Of a stretch of 64,000 bases of DNA, positions 14,088 through 27,400 are shown piece after piece (positions within the stretch are counted from its first letter, which is position 1; each line of letters opens with the position of its first letter). Source of the DNA: Bactrocera neohumeralis. Lineage: Eukaryota > Arthropoda > Insecta > Diptera > Tephritidae. The stretch spans positions 4,278,001 through 4,342,000 of the forward strand of contig NC_065921.1 in assembly GCF_024586455.1 (NCBI RefSeq), read 5' to 3'. The translations under genes were made by a program, and so were the position numbers. The notes beneath the pieces were generated by a model. That model worked only from the letters and a program-made list of their open reading frames with translations. It ran no database searches and was not told the origin of the DNA.

Positions 14088-15135
14088 ACGGGGTTTTCAA
14101 TAAGAGCTCTACAAAAGTAAAAAAAGAATAAAACATAGACGGTTTTGAATATCAATGAAATTCTTTATTCCTGTAAAAGTATGTTCGATGCCATTATGTA
14201 TGGAACGCGGTTTCTTTTGCATGGCCACCATGGCAAGCTTGCAGAAGTCCGGACGCTGAATCTTATTTTCGACGGTTTTCAAGCATAAATCGGCCGATAC
14301 TGTTGCAATTTTACGTTTGATATTCGTACGAAGTTCATCAATCGTTGCTGGCTTGTTGGCATAGAAATAGAAACAGGAAATAGTCTAACGGCGTCAAATC
14401 GCACGACCGAGGCGGCCAATTGAGTGGGCCATTTCTTGAGATAAAACGTTTACCAAACTTGGTTATCAATAAATCGATTGTGACATTCGCTGTGTGGCTT
14501 GTGGCGCCGTCCTGTTGGAACCACGTATTGTCCAAGTCCATACCATCTAATTCGGGCCAAAAATATTCGGTTATCATTACCATAAACCGCCCCATACCGT
14601 AATTTTTTTTTGAGAAGCAATGGTGACTCATGGAGTTGGTGAGGATTGCCATTCAGCCGGAAATTTGATTTTGTAAGAATGTAGGCCAAGATCTTTTCAC
14701 AAAATTCGCCACAACGACGTCACAGAGATGCCCAACGCTTGAGAACGACGTGTGAAAGACTGATTTGGGTATTCTTCAATTGATGCGCTAGCCTCAACAG
14801 TATTTTCTTCATGACAGGCACGTCTTTGTCTCACTGGCAGGGGAACATTTTGTACTGTGCCTGTGGATTCAAATTTTTCCACTGGGTGCTCAATTGTTGA
14901 TCTGACAGGACGATTATGACGACCAAAAATTGGATGTAGGGCTCTTAAAGTTGAGGCCACTGACTCCGAATTTCGGTAGTAGTTTTTAATAACTTCGATT
15001 CGTTGTTGGAACGTATATCTTTCCATAATGAAATGTCAAACCTTACTGAAGAGATGTCAAAAGAGCGGGAAAAACATGGCGTCGTTTGCGGTCCCTATCG
15101 GTCTACTTTTCTAGCGCCCCTATTGGAAAACCCGT
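14088..15135 (-). mobile_element. Tc1/mariner-type element, copy 1, with both terminal repeats
   Basis: The ends are near-inverted repeats: left ACGGGGTTTTCAATAAGAGC at 14088, right the complement of TTGGAAAACCCGT ending at 15135, each beside a TA (14086-14087 and 15136-15137). The element is about 1.05 kb. Its transposase lies on the minus strand from Met 15026: an N-terminal helix-turn-helix half (MERYTFQQRIEVIKNYY), then frameshifted DDE blocks (WFQQDGATSHTA at about 14505, NWPPRSCDLTPLDYF at about 14375-14425). The frameshifts make it a dead copy. Confidence 0.82.
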
Positions 15136-17029
15136 TATATTTTTATTCATTGCAAATGACTTTGCACCGTAAAAACGTGTCCTAATGTATCAAAGCATTA
15201 GAAAGCCTCAATCAACAGCGCTAACTAAACCACATTTGAACTGAAAAAATTTCGTTTTCAAGAATCAAATTGACCACTTTTTAGCCCTAAAAAACTTCTT
15301 TATTTGGCGTGATGTGTTAACGAATTTTAACATGAATTATTGCTTATGGCAACTGCACTATACAATCTTCGAACAAATTTTTTAACGAATGGTTACGAAA
15401 CGGAAATTCAAATAATCGGTTTTCCGGTCATTCGAATAATTTTAAGAGCCGTAATTGAAAATCTTAGATCTAACATGTGTATGTATGTCATTTTGGTGAT
15501 AATTTTAAAATTTTGAAAATTGCTCGATGGTAGTATAAATGCATATTTAAAAAAATATATATATTTTTTACCTAATCATAAGAGCGCCTGCATATAATAA
15601 AATCCACTAATTCCGCATTTTCTTGGAAAAAGTTTTAATGTGTAAAAAAATCTAATTTCACGTTTTAATATGCTCAACCTAATATCCCTAATTTATTTCG
15701 TTCTTTTGCTCCTTTCAATTACGACGTGCAGAAAGAAAGTTCAGCGCATAAAACAACGGGAATAGTGCCTTTTTACACCGCTTGCTGGCGCAGAAAAAAG
15801 GTAGACATCATCTTCTGCTTTCTCATCGTTCCCAAAACGCTTGATGGCATCTGTTCGCTTTGCCACAATAAAAAACACTAAAGAAATAACGCAAAAACGC
15901 TAATAACATTTTGCCAACAGCAAATCCAACAACAAGCATAGGTCGCATACAGCGCATCCACTAACAATCAAAAATTGGCAATTGGCATATTCAACTTGAC
16001 GCCCACTAAAGATCGCTTAGTTGCACATCGCCCACCAGCTTAGCTTAACTACACTCACCTCTTGCCTAGAACGCCCACATACAAACATGTGCATCTTTTC
16101 TTCTTCTTCAACTTTTTATACATACATACATATGTACGCTTCACTTTAATTTTGACTGCAGCCTTGCAGCAATTTCTCGATGGCAAAAATAATACGCGCC
16201 TCTCAATGCATTTAGTTTTAGTTGAACTCGAACCGTTTAAAGTTTTTACTTCAGCTGCGTCAACAATGCCTAGTCGCACAATTGCAAACTTAATTGGCGC
16301 TTTTTCGGCGGGCGTTCAATGGAGATTGTCATTGTCATTTTAATTCATTTTTCCTATCGAAGCTCATCTTATTCTGCTGCGACAAATGCGCATTACAATT
16401 CATTTTTATTGATTTCCACAAACATTGACGCTACGCGATGAAACGTTCTATTGATTAGGTCGTCGGCTTCGTCTATGTTTTCATAAGTTCATTCGTTGCT
16501 TGCTTTATTTACTTGCTTTTATTGAAAAAATTCATTGGCGGCAATTTCGAATCATATACCATTTCCCCTTTTCGCTTGCTTTGCTATAAATTTTCCGCAC
16601 GATTCGCCATATAAAATATTGACGAATTGTTTTTTTAATGCAAACGCTTAACTTAATATTACATACATAGCTTCTGGGTTGTCTAGTACTCGTATATATG
16701 TATTACAAGTATGTACATTTCATTCGAAAATCGTATGCAAATCATAAGTGGCTATAGAAAAAAATCTAAATTTTATCATTTCGAAATCTATAAACGTTTA
16801 TTCATTCTTGCATAATTGCTTAGTATTGACCCGTAAAAGTCAACCAGTTTTTATGCACAAACATTGCCAAAACCAGTTCCAAAGTTAGTATTTTCAGTAG
16901 ATTGGATCAACATGTGCACAATTCATTCTTAAGTTTAGCTCTCTAAAAACATTCAAAATATCAAATAACTTAACTAATTGCCTTTTCTTATTTCCATTTC
17001 CTTCCTTCCTACATTCCACTTCGAAATAG

Positions 17030-17493
17030 GCGAACAAAAGCGCCGCTGTGTGCATATCCACAACCGCCGATCGCGTGCCACCCATCGGCAGCTACCAGTG
17101 GCCGGCTGACCAGACACCTGGCGTCATGGGGCTCAAAAATCATGGCAACACATGTTTTATGAATGCAGTGCTGCAATGTCTTAGTCACACCGACATACTG
17201 GCGGAATATTTCGTTTTGGATCAGTACAAGGTGAGTGGTGTGCTGTGGCAGCGCATTCATATATTGCTTTTATTTGTATAATCACTTATTATCTCATGTT
17301 TATGTGTGTTTATCAACCGTGTAATTTAATTTTTAAGGCCGATCTAAAGCGACGCAACAAAATCAATTCACGCAAATTTGGTACCAAAGGAGAATTAACC
17401 GAACAACTGGCCAATGTGCTAAAGGCGCTATGGACCTGCAAGAATGAGAGCGATCACAGCACGAGTTTTAAGGTGAGTCCAATTGTGACAACA

Positions 17494-17530
<37 letters not shown>

Positions 17531-20500
17531 CTGAATTTCTTATGCTAATATGCTAATATTTTGCTTGCAGGCTGTTGTTGATCGCTATGGTTCACAATTT
17601 CGTAGCTCAACACAACATGATGCTCAAGAATTCTTATTCTGGCTGCTGGATAAAGTGCACGAGGACCTCAATACGGCCACGAAACGGCGTTATAAAAGTG
17701 TAAAGGTGCTTATATTACCTAAATTTAGTTTAATAATTTATATCCCACGAGGTGGTAAAGCAATATTTCTTAACTTGTTCTGAAATTAAATGAAAGTTAG
17801 GGGGTAAAATTAGCCATGACTCGGAAAGCGGTACCGTCTGCCAATCAATAATTCTAAAGCAAGAACTTCCCCCTATAAATCCCTTCTAATTACTACTTTC
17901 CGATTCAAACAGAGTTAGAACGCCGAAATATCAGCCCTTGGCAGAAAAAAACCTTGTCAATTCCGGTAATTTAAATGTGGGACTGCCTATAAATTCGCTA
18001 CTCTACAACATTGAAATAGCAAGCATAAACTGTTTAGCCTTAAAACTTTCTATAAACGGGTGTGCGCTTGCTTTGACAACATTTACTCCTCTTTTTATAC
18101 TTTGTTAATGGAACAGATATCTTTTGTCCCCAACTTTGCTGGGTTTTCATTAAAACTAATTTAAATTTCATTATTAAAGTATCGGAAGATGAGAGCTATT
18201 TCCTATTTTCCACCCACCTACGTATATGAGCATTACACAAGCATTTCCCAGACACTGTTCCTTATCTACAGAATTACATGTGTGTGCATGTGGTCATAAA
18301 ATACACAAAAACATCGCCTTCAATGATTTTCTCTACCTTCCTAGAACCTGTCCGCTCATAGACGAATGCATATATACATGTACTTACATACAAACTTTCG
18401 TGATATATGTACATATATGTATGTACATATATAATGCATTTTATAATCAGAGAAATTGCGACTTTATTGTTGTTCGTCAAATGCACCGGTTGACCGACGA
18501 ATAAATGGCAACCAGCAGAATGTGGCAGTTAATTTTACAATTCTTATTTACATTCATCGTAAATTGGGCATTTATAAAAAAGTCAGCCAGTGGGAATGCA
18601 AGGTGCAGAGAAAAGTCTCTGTTGCAATATTCCCGGGGCTGCTTATGTAAACAAAAGCAAATTGCTGAAGTATGTTTATTAGAAATATTTATGAATATAC
18701 ACACATATGTATATAAGTCGTTTGCGCTGTAACTGTAAGCATTTCCACGCGTGCTCTTGAATTATTATTATTTTTGCAAAGTGGAAAGATACAATTTACT
18801 TAGGTTTGTATAGATAAGATAAACTGAAAGAGGCGAGAGCAGCGATATTAGCGCTACCGTCGGAGGACATTAGAAAATCACTTATGATAAGTTATCTATT
18901 AGGAAACCATTTTTGGCGGCATTTTGAGTGTTTTCAAACAAGTAACGTTTTTGTTTAACAATTAGTAATTATATAATAATCTAATTATGTGCTTAACCCG
19001 GATTGCAAATAATGCATTAAAAAATAAGTCATTTTTTTATCCCGAAAATCTTAATTAAAATTAATTTTTAAATTCAATTAGCGTAAACAAAACAATATTA
19101 ATTTCAAATAATGAAAAAAATTCCTAAAAATCGGGTTAAGAATTTATTTATTCCCAAAAAAAAAAAAAATAATGAAATCACAACATTGTTTAATAATTCG
19201 AACTCGATCTACCTTAGGATAAATAAATGTATAAATATTAAAACGAAACGTTATTAAAGTTAAATATAATACCTTGAAGACAAACTTACCATCCGTTACA
19301 CAAATTCGGAAAATCATTTAAATATTATTATCGAATTCTTCAAAACTGTACAATTTTTGGAATCATAATTTTTACATAACCTTTTTTTCAGAACTCATAC
19401 GGCCGCCCGGATGAGGTTATCGCCGCAGAAACTTTAGCCAATCACATTCGTTGCAACAATTCGTTTGTGCAAGCGGTATTCCAAGCACAATTCCGTTCGT
19501 CTCTCACATGCCCACGCTGTAAAAAACAGTCAAACACATTCGATCCGTTCCATTGCATTTCGGTGCAGCTGCCGCAATTAATGCAGCAAACGATTTTCGT
19601 GACCGTAGTGTATTTGCAACGGGACCCGCGTCAAGTGAAGATCGGTATTAGTGTGCCTACTGGTTCGCCAATTGTCGCTCTACGCGAACAATTGCAGGCT
19701 GACACGGGCATTCTGGGCAAACACATGGTATTAGTTGACATCAGCAAAGAGGGTTTCACGCGCGTTTTCTACGACTCACAACCGGTGGCAACACTAAGTG
19801 GCATCGAATCCATTTACTGCATTGAAGTACCCGAAACAAAGGTCGTCGCATCAACAGCAGTAACAACGTCAGCAACAAAAGTGGACACTGAAAAAGGTGA
19901 CACAAGTCGAAGCAGCAACCCCAATCCCAATCAAAGTACAGCGAAAAGTGCTACATCGACGGAGGTGAACAAAAACAGTTCGACAGGCAACACTGCCAAT
20001 GCAACCACAAATGGTGCTAAGACCACTAACACTTCGTCTACTGCCAACACAACCAATGAACTACTCCTGTTAGTGGCAAATGTGCATAAACGTAAAACGG
20101 ATCCTGAAATTAAAGAGACACCGAATGGCGATAACTCGCATACATATTCCGTGGAACGTTTCGGTATGCCGTTCAGCTTGTTAACAACGCGAGATTGCTC
20201 TTATGCTGATTTACAAAAGCGACTATTACGCGAAATGACGCCATTACTGAAACCTGAAGTTTTCTCGAGTGGAAAACAGAAGAGCGATTTGTTTCAGATA
20301 CGTCTACAAGATCCGTCCGCTGATCCAGATACATATTTACAGAATGTTGAACATCCACTGCTAACAGAAATGATCGACCTGGCATTATCTGTGCTTTCAT
20401 CAGAAGCTGGACCACCGCATATAAAGCTATTACTAGAGTGGACTGAGCCGGAAGAGTACTTTGTGGACCTCAGTGATAAAGTGGTCGAAGATGAAAGTGT

Positions 20501-22690
20501 GGCACGTTTGCTCAATGTTGGAAAACTGAAAACCACAAAAGACACGTCAGTACTTACTTTAGAGCAATGCCTTGAGCACTACACCAAAGCGGAAACCCTG
20601 AGCGCCGAAGATGCTTGGCGTTGTCCACACTGTCAGCAATATTTGCCGGTTGTGAAGACACTCGGTCTGTGGTCGTTACCCGACATCTTGGTCGTGCATT
20701 TCAAACGATTCCGACAGCATCACGAAAAAGGTGCCAATGCAGCTAAACTTACCACTATGGTAAAATTCCCATTGAATGCATTCGATATGTCTCCACATTT
20801 GGTGCGTGGTGAGGAAGATGAGAATGGTCCGCGTACAACGCTTAGTGCTGCAGCTGCCATGGATAATGGACCGTTTTCTCGATCAAATCCATGGAAAAAA
20901 TCTCGACCAGGAGATTCCCGATCCTCAACACTTAGTTCACGTGATAACCGAGAAACCCGTTATGATTTGTACGCTGTCTGCTATCATCAAGGGGACACTC
21001 TCGAAACGGGTCATTACACAGCCGCATGTAAGAATCCATACGACAGGCAATGGTACAAATTTGATGATCAACGGGTCTCTAAAGTACCGAACGCTTCAAT
21101 CGAAGAGGAGATTATCAATAATGAGGCTTATATGTTATTTTATCAGCGTCGCGTCGGAGATGCAGCTGAATGCTCCGGCTCTAGTTCGAATTCGGGAGAT
21201 CATTGGGTTTCTCGAATAGCACCACCACCGAATATGGCAGTTGTTGAAAAGATAAGTGCTGCGGAGGAAAAAGTTATCGAAGAAGATATATCCGACGATC
21301 GAAAGAACATTGAGATCGCCACCACTGCTGTAATAGAGCCATTACCAGGAAGAACAGAAGAAAAACCAATTGACATACCTAAATTAAGTAAAGCTAAACT
21401 TGAAAATGACACCGTTGTCGAAGGTAATAAAGCTTTGATAACATATGCATTTTTTTTTCTAATACACTTTATTTACAGTGAAAATAGAAACATCCCCGAT
21501 GGTTGTGAACAATGAAAATATTTCGGTCGATATCGAAACTCTAGAATTTGCTGATTCAGAAACCGTTGCCCCCGACGACGATAGCATCGCTGTGAAAACA
21601 AATGCAGTCAGCGCATTGAAAGCACTGAATACACTAACACCAAATAAAATAGTAGAAAAGCAGAACAGTGTTGGCGAAACTCAGATCTTTACTATGGATG
21701 AAGACTGTCAAATTGAGGAAAGCCAATCAATGGAAACGGCAGTACCCTCTACCCATACTGCAACTACAGAAATCAAGTCCCAAAAATCACCCTTAACAGT
21801 ACTGAAAGCTGTGGCAGATGCAAAGACGGAGCCAGCAGTTTCTTCCACAGGGCCAAACAAGCCTACTATAAACACAACCGCTAAAGTATTAACTAATGGC
21901 TACGCTACAGATGACTACAAATCGCCAAATCAAAAGTTGAACATTACGCAACCGATTGTAAATGGTAAACCAAAGAGTCCAGCAACATCTATCTCAGCGA
22001 CAACACCAATACCAGCCGGTATGAATGGCAGTCGCGTTAGAAATTCCTCAACATCTTCCTCCAGTTCTTCCTTATCGTCACACTCATCGCCACACTCGCT
22101 GGCCGTCTCCATACATGGCGCATCGACATTACAAAGCAAGTTCAACGGCTTTACAACCACATCAGCCACAGCGAGTAGTAACTACAAAGAGGTATTGCTC
22201 TCAAGCAGTCTAAAAAGTAACAGTAGCAGTATTATTAGCGCTGCTGTGGCAGCGCATACAGCCCACGAATTCCACCTAACACGCCACCAGCCATGGAATG
22301 GCAGTCGTTCGAGTGTTTCCGCGCTGGAGAGCGGCACACAGACAAACAATCATCAACATATGCACGGGCTCAATTTAAGGCATTCATTCTCAACAAGCTC
22401 TAATTGCAAATTACGCGAATGTAGCGAAACACTTTCATCAATGTTGCGCAATTCGAGCAATACCTGCAGCAAAGATACGCTGATATTTATCGATCAACAG
22501 AATCATCATCATCACCACCACAGTTTAATCGAAGATGACGACGATTCATTCATGGGCAGTCGATCACTCTGGGTATGTTGTACACCTTAGTTTTCATATG
22601 TAAATTTGACTAAAATTAATTAATTTGCGTTGCTTACAGATTTCACCGGTAACACCACACAAACTAATAACGGTATCGCCCAAAAACTAA
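17030..22690 (+). CDS. Usp15-31: USP15/31-type ubiquitin carboxyl-terminal hydrolase (5' end unresolved)
   Basis: Cysteine protease that removes ubiquitin from substrates (USP family, peptidase C19). I read six exons: 17030-17230, 17338-17472, 17571-17705, 19392-21423, 21479-22572 and 22640-22690, giving 1215 codons in one frame plus a stop. The Cys box KNHGNTCFMN lies at about 17135-17164, with the nucleophile Cys at 17153. The His box ETGHYTAAC has its His at 21012. Between them are two CxxC pairs, TCPRCK and RCPHCQ, as in the USP zinc ribbon, and a ubiquitin-like insert follows the first pair. The last third is a Ser/Thr/Asn-rich tail with a poly-His run beside an acidic run, and probably is disordered. 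The first visible exon starts in phase 0 behind an acceptor at 17028-17029, so an upstream initiator exon is expected; Met 17048 is an alternative start. The family assignment is firm. The symbol rests on resemblance to Drosophila CG30421. Confidence 0.9.
17498..17529. repeat. (CA)16 microsatellite in Usp15-31 intron
   Basis: Sixteen uninterrupted CA units lie about 40 bp before the acceptor of the third visible exon. Length variation here is likely. Confidence 0.95.
17706..19391 (+). other. 1.7 kb intron of Usp15-31
   Basis: This is the only long intron within the visible part of the gene, phase 0, GTGCTT donor and TTTTTTTCAG acceptor. It is AT-rich with tacatatgtatg microsatellite-like tracts near 18370-18430. 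I see no exon or element in it. Confidence 0.8.
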
Positions 22691-24458
22691 GTTGGCGCCG
22701 ATCAGCGGGCTTTGCGCCTGCAAATATCCATATTTGGGTAGGATATTTGACGGGACAAGCTAAAACCGTCTTTAGCATGTATGCTATTGAATCCATTTAA
22801 ATCGCAGGTGTATGATTTAAAGATATTTACAATTATTTTAATGTTAAGAGTACAGTGACCAAATTTATATAAATTATACACATTGTGTATACATTTGATA
22901 TGTACAATACGTATGCATGTGCGCTTTAGATAACATTTAGTTATGTACAAACAAATGTCACGTGTGTATTCGACGCCTGTAAACCGTTTAGAGGCAAACA
23001 AATGCAAAATGAACTAGCAATAGAAAATTTACAACACATTATTGATAATTACCAGTGTATGTAGCAAAGTACAGTTATACAATTACTTTAAAAAATACTC
23101 GTATACGTTGATTCCGAGCTGAGCAGAGTTGAAACTGCAGAAGTTGGCTTATTGATTGTTGCTACATTTTACACAAATTGAACGAAATGAAAGAGCTGTG
23201 CAAGAGTAATAACAGTTTGCTGTATATGAATTAATCTTAAGTGGTGGATAAGTAGCTGACATATAGCTTTGCATAAGCATGATAACTTGAATTTGAATTT
23301 CAATATAAAACACGATATAAGTACATAGATTAACGGAAAACATGTTAATTATTAGAAGAAAGAAAACATTATATTATTTAGTGCTGTAAGCAAAATTTTA
23401 TAAAATATGTTTATATTATAATTATTATATAAAGCCGGGTACAAGACTATTGAAACAATAGCATTACGATACAGTTCATAGATATAGAAATGGTTGCTTA
23501 GCTGAGTGCCGAGTTTGTCTTTTGATTTAACGAACGACCGCTATTAGAAAATGAAATGCCTTTTCTCTGACGATTTTCAGTGTTTTCGCAGTGACACAGC
23601 GTCATAACTAAAGCATTTGAAATGCTGCTGTATTTCATATATACCTACATATGTATGTATGTTTGCGATTACAACCTCACCAACTATAGATAAACTCAAT
23701 TATAACTGAATATAATTTTAACTTAAAACTTAGTCACACGTAGCGATTTCTGATATTTCGTCAACTCTTCATGCCCTTAAAACACTCCATTGAAGAATAC
23801 GAAAAACATAACAACGTGTATCCTTAAGTATCCAGAATACATCATTTCGCAGTCAAACTCTGCAATCATAATTACCAAATATATATTTTTAACTTTTATT
23901 TTTTTTTTTTAACTCTACAATTTCGCGTAGCCTCGTTTATTTTTGTTATGGATTTTACACAAAATGACGCAATAAATGCAATACCACATTATGTACGAAC
24001 GAAACGAAATATTGATGTAATTATATTACATAACATTATTATTGAAACTTGCATACATATATATCTATGTATACGTAACTTAGCACCTTGCAATAAGCTA
24101 AAAACCAAATGTAACACTTTAAAGTAGATTTTAAATTAAAATCAAATATATGAATGAAGTGAATGAAGCATATAAGTATATATATTAACATAAAAAATAT
24201 TAAAGACTTTGACTAAACTTTGTTTATATAAAGAGGAAAGTAATAACATTAATGTATTCATATATCTTTATTTATCAGAAATACAAGAAAAGTAAACGTT
24301 GTTAAAATGATGAAATCTATTTAAGGTGAGATGAATTGGAAATAAAAGTGAAAATACAAGCCAAATTAGAATAATGCTTTTGAATACCCTTAACAGAAAT
24401 GCTTGAAACCATATTTTATAATTCCTTTAACTTTTCCCATTTTGCTTTTGGTGCTATT
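22691..24458. other. 3' UTR and spacer between Usp15-31 and Or49b
   Basis: AT-rich sequence without a coding frame. An AATAAA at 23971-23976 could serve Usp15-31, and tttatt at about 24265-24275 (AATAAA on the minus strand) could serve Or49b. Nothing else is recognisable. Confidence 0.5.
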
Positions 24459-27400
24459 TTAAGTGTAAACTCGCTTTAGCAAAGTGAAGTAAGTATAGGA
24501 GGCATTCAACAAGGACTGGAACAGCTCCAACGAAATCGGTTGAGTATTGCCTACCATTATCTGAAAGCGTTAAACACTAATTAACGTACTCATGTGTAGT
24601 AGTAATTGAGTATAAAAGTCTACCGCTGGTGGCTTTTGTGCGCGCAAGATCATCAAAAGAATATATTTTTGCACGGCTATCGGAAATGTGAACCATTCAG
24701 TGTCGTAGGCGGCGGCTGCGATAGCGAGATTCTGCGAACATAAAGTTAAAAATAGAAAGTAGCAAGAAAAACAATTAACTTCGGTTACACCGAAGCTACA
24801 ATACTTCACTAATACAAAAGATGCCATACAAGAACTTGATTTTGATCTGCCAGTTTGTATGGTAGCTATGTATGTGCTATAATAAACCGATCGGAACACT
24901 TGGACTACAATCCATGACAAATTTCGTGAAGATGGGTGCGTTCGAGCTACGTAATAATTACAGCGGTACAGCAGCTGTGTTGCATATTTGCTGATACTCC
25001 GCTGATGCGCAGGCATTATTTGTATAATTTGCAACATGCTGTCGTGATTGCCATCTCGAATGCACCCGATATCGTCAAACAAAAAGTTTTCCCATACAAA
25101 TACACATTTTTGATGGATGAGTTGGTATGTCAGCTATATGCTGCAGTGGTTCGATATCTGCGGTTTCGACAATTGAGCAACTTTTTCGGGAGTAAGAAAC
25201 GTGTGTAAAACTTTACATCGATATCTCAAAGGTCTAACAGATGGACCCTGTTCAGGGCGTAAAAAGTAAAAATGTAAACAAATGCGAATGTGCAATTACC
25301 TGCTCACGCAGCTCGTTCGCATACCAATATAACGACAAAATCTGTGCAAATATCATGGCAATATAAGCGCAAACTATAATCGCCTGAGCCGAGGAGTCAA
25401 CCTAGAATAAGATTGATAAAACACTTAAAAAAAGGAACGTGAGCAACTTACAATGATTAGCAGGAACAGTAAGGCGCATAGCAGTGTGCCGAAGGCTAAA
25501 AATTCCAAAAGAAATATGTAAGTCGTCAAAGCATTTACGCGCGTAATGTAACTGTAAATGCATACATATTTTTAAAGTGATAAATGCTAGCTTAAAAACG
25601 GTATTTACTCAATAATGGACAGTTGATAGCGTATGCATTCCCGGACGTTTTTATGAATGAGGGATTCAATGTGCCCCACGCGGTGCAACGTCTTCAGCCG
25701 AAACTGCAGTGCCTTGCACATCACAATGCCAAACATGATGAAAGCCACTATCAAACTTGTATAGGGAATGTACATGCAACAGCCCATGGGCGTGATTACC
25801 ATTTGATAGATATACCAGAACTCGTAGAACGGGCTTTTGTATTCCTCAACGCCCGGGATCATGCTTCCAAAGGGCAAAACTTTAAACAAAAAACCAAAAG
25901 AGAAATGACGCGATGTAGAGCGTATACAAATATTGGTCCCAAATTGCTACAAATAACGGAGCATACCTCTTTCCGTAGCAAAGAGCGGATAGAAGCCAAA
26001 ACCAAAGCAGGTGAGTAGCCCAAGGAAGAGATTGCCTCGTGCCATATATTTGCCTGTCGTGTTGACTTCCACCAGTAGGTCCTGTATATAAGAATCCTTT
26101 GATCGCTAAATAAAAGAACAAAAAATAATTATGTAACGGGTGATCCAAGTGTAAGTACAATAGCCTTTTTTGACAGGTCATGCCAGAGTCGTGTCAAGCT
26201 GTCATTTTTGTTCAGTATTTATTCGGCATTTCATCATGGAAGGACTTATGCCTGAACAACGTTTAGAATCGTTCAATTTTATTACGAAAATTCACTTTCG
26301 GTATAGAATGTCTCGCGTGCTTCACTCAACTTACGGTCAAAATAATCGGCCTAAAGGCTGTACTATTCACACCCCTTTTGAGACACAGCATTTATAATTG
26401 GATAATATTTGACCGAATAGACCACATCCAGCACGCGGTGAAGAAAATATAGCAGCCGTAGATGAAGATGTATACGAAGATACTGGAGAGGCGATTCGGC
26501 GCCGTTCGCAACAACTCGGACTAACGTATGGAACTACTTGGCGTATTTTACGTCGAGATCTTAAATTGAAAGCGTACAGAATACAGCGTGTGTATGAACT
26601 GAAGCCGCTCGACCTTCCTAAGCGATATCGCTTCGTTCTATGGGCTCTTGAAAAGTTCCAACTTTTTCGAGCTAAATTTTGTTCAGCGATGAGGCCTATT
26701 TCTGGCTCAATGAGTATGCAAAAAGCAACCCGAAAAGATTCAAGAGTTGCCATTTTATGAAAAAAACAACGGATTTGCGTGCTGGTGGAATCATCGGTCC
26801 ATATTTTTCAAAAATGATGTTGGTGAGAACGAGACCGTTATAGCGCCATGATAACCGACTATTTGATGCATGAAATTGAAGCTCGTGCTCTCGGCGACAT
26901 TATATTTCAACATGACGGTGCCACTTCTCACACATCGCATCAATCAATTGATTTATTGACTACGGTGAACAGATAATTTTACGTTTTGGGCCGGTCGATT
27001 GGCCACCAAGATCGTGTGGTGTTCACCAATAGACTTTTTCCTGTGGAGTTATGTAAAGTCTAAAGTTTATGCGGACAATCGCGCTTCGATTCAGGCCTTA
27101 CAGCAAAATATCACGCTTGTCATTTGCCAGCTATAGGTCGAAATGCTCGAACGAGTAATCGAACATTGGACTCAATGGATGGACCAGCTGAGACGTAGCT
27201 ACGGCCAACATTTGAAAGAGATAATCTTCAAAACATAAAGGCCAAATAATGTTCTTTCGAATAATAATAAACATTCCCCATTAAATTTTTAGTTACTCTG
27301 TTTTTCGTTAAAAAAGTCTTCAACTATTATATGCCGAACCGTTTAGTATATCAAAACAAAAGACCGTTTCCCATGAAAATATATATCCATACCCTCTCAC

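Larger units (their letters stand above)
1..17029. other. 17 kb without a supportable gene
   Basis: Apart from the LINE, mariner, Tc1-like and dispersed-repeat remnants listed, I see only AT-rich DNA with many tacatatgta-type tracts (for example 6360-6400, 6950-7010, 9550-9590). The stretch near 7780-7925 looks repeat-derived but is unassigned. Open frames here are short, lack splice-coherent partners and match nothing I know. The missing initiator exon of Usp15-31 may lie in it. Confidence 0.55.

Noticed and set aside
20776..21219. 147-codon plus-strand frame inside the Usp15-31 exon
   Set aside because: It overlaps the catalytic-domain reading frame, which has clear USP motifs; the other frame is a shadow.
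24570..25082. 170-codon minus-strand frame across the end of Or49b
   Set aside because: It joins true exon 6 to intron and MITE sequence; the receptor C-terminus is instead in the spliced exon 24560-24459.
25882..26181. 99-codon minus-strand frame across Or49b exon 2
   Set aside because: Frame-shifted reading of the real exon 26105-25967, which joins neighbours in phase and carries receptor sequence.
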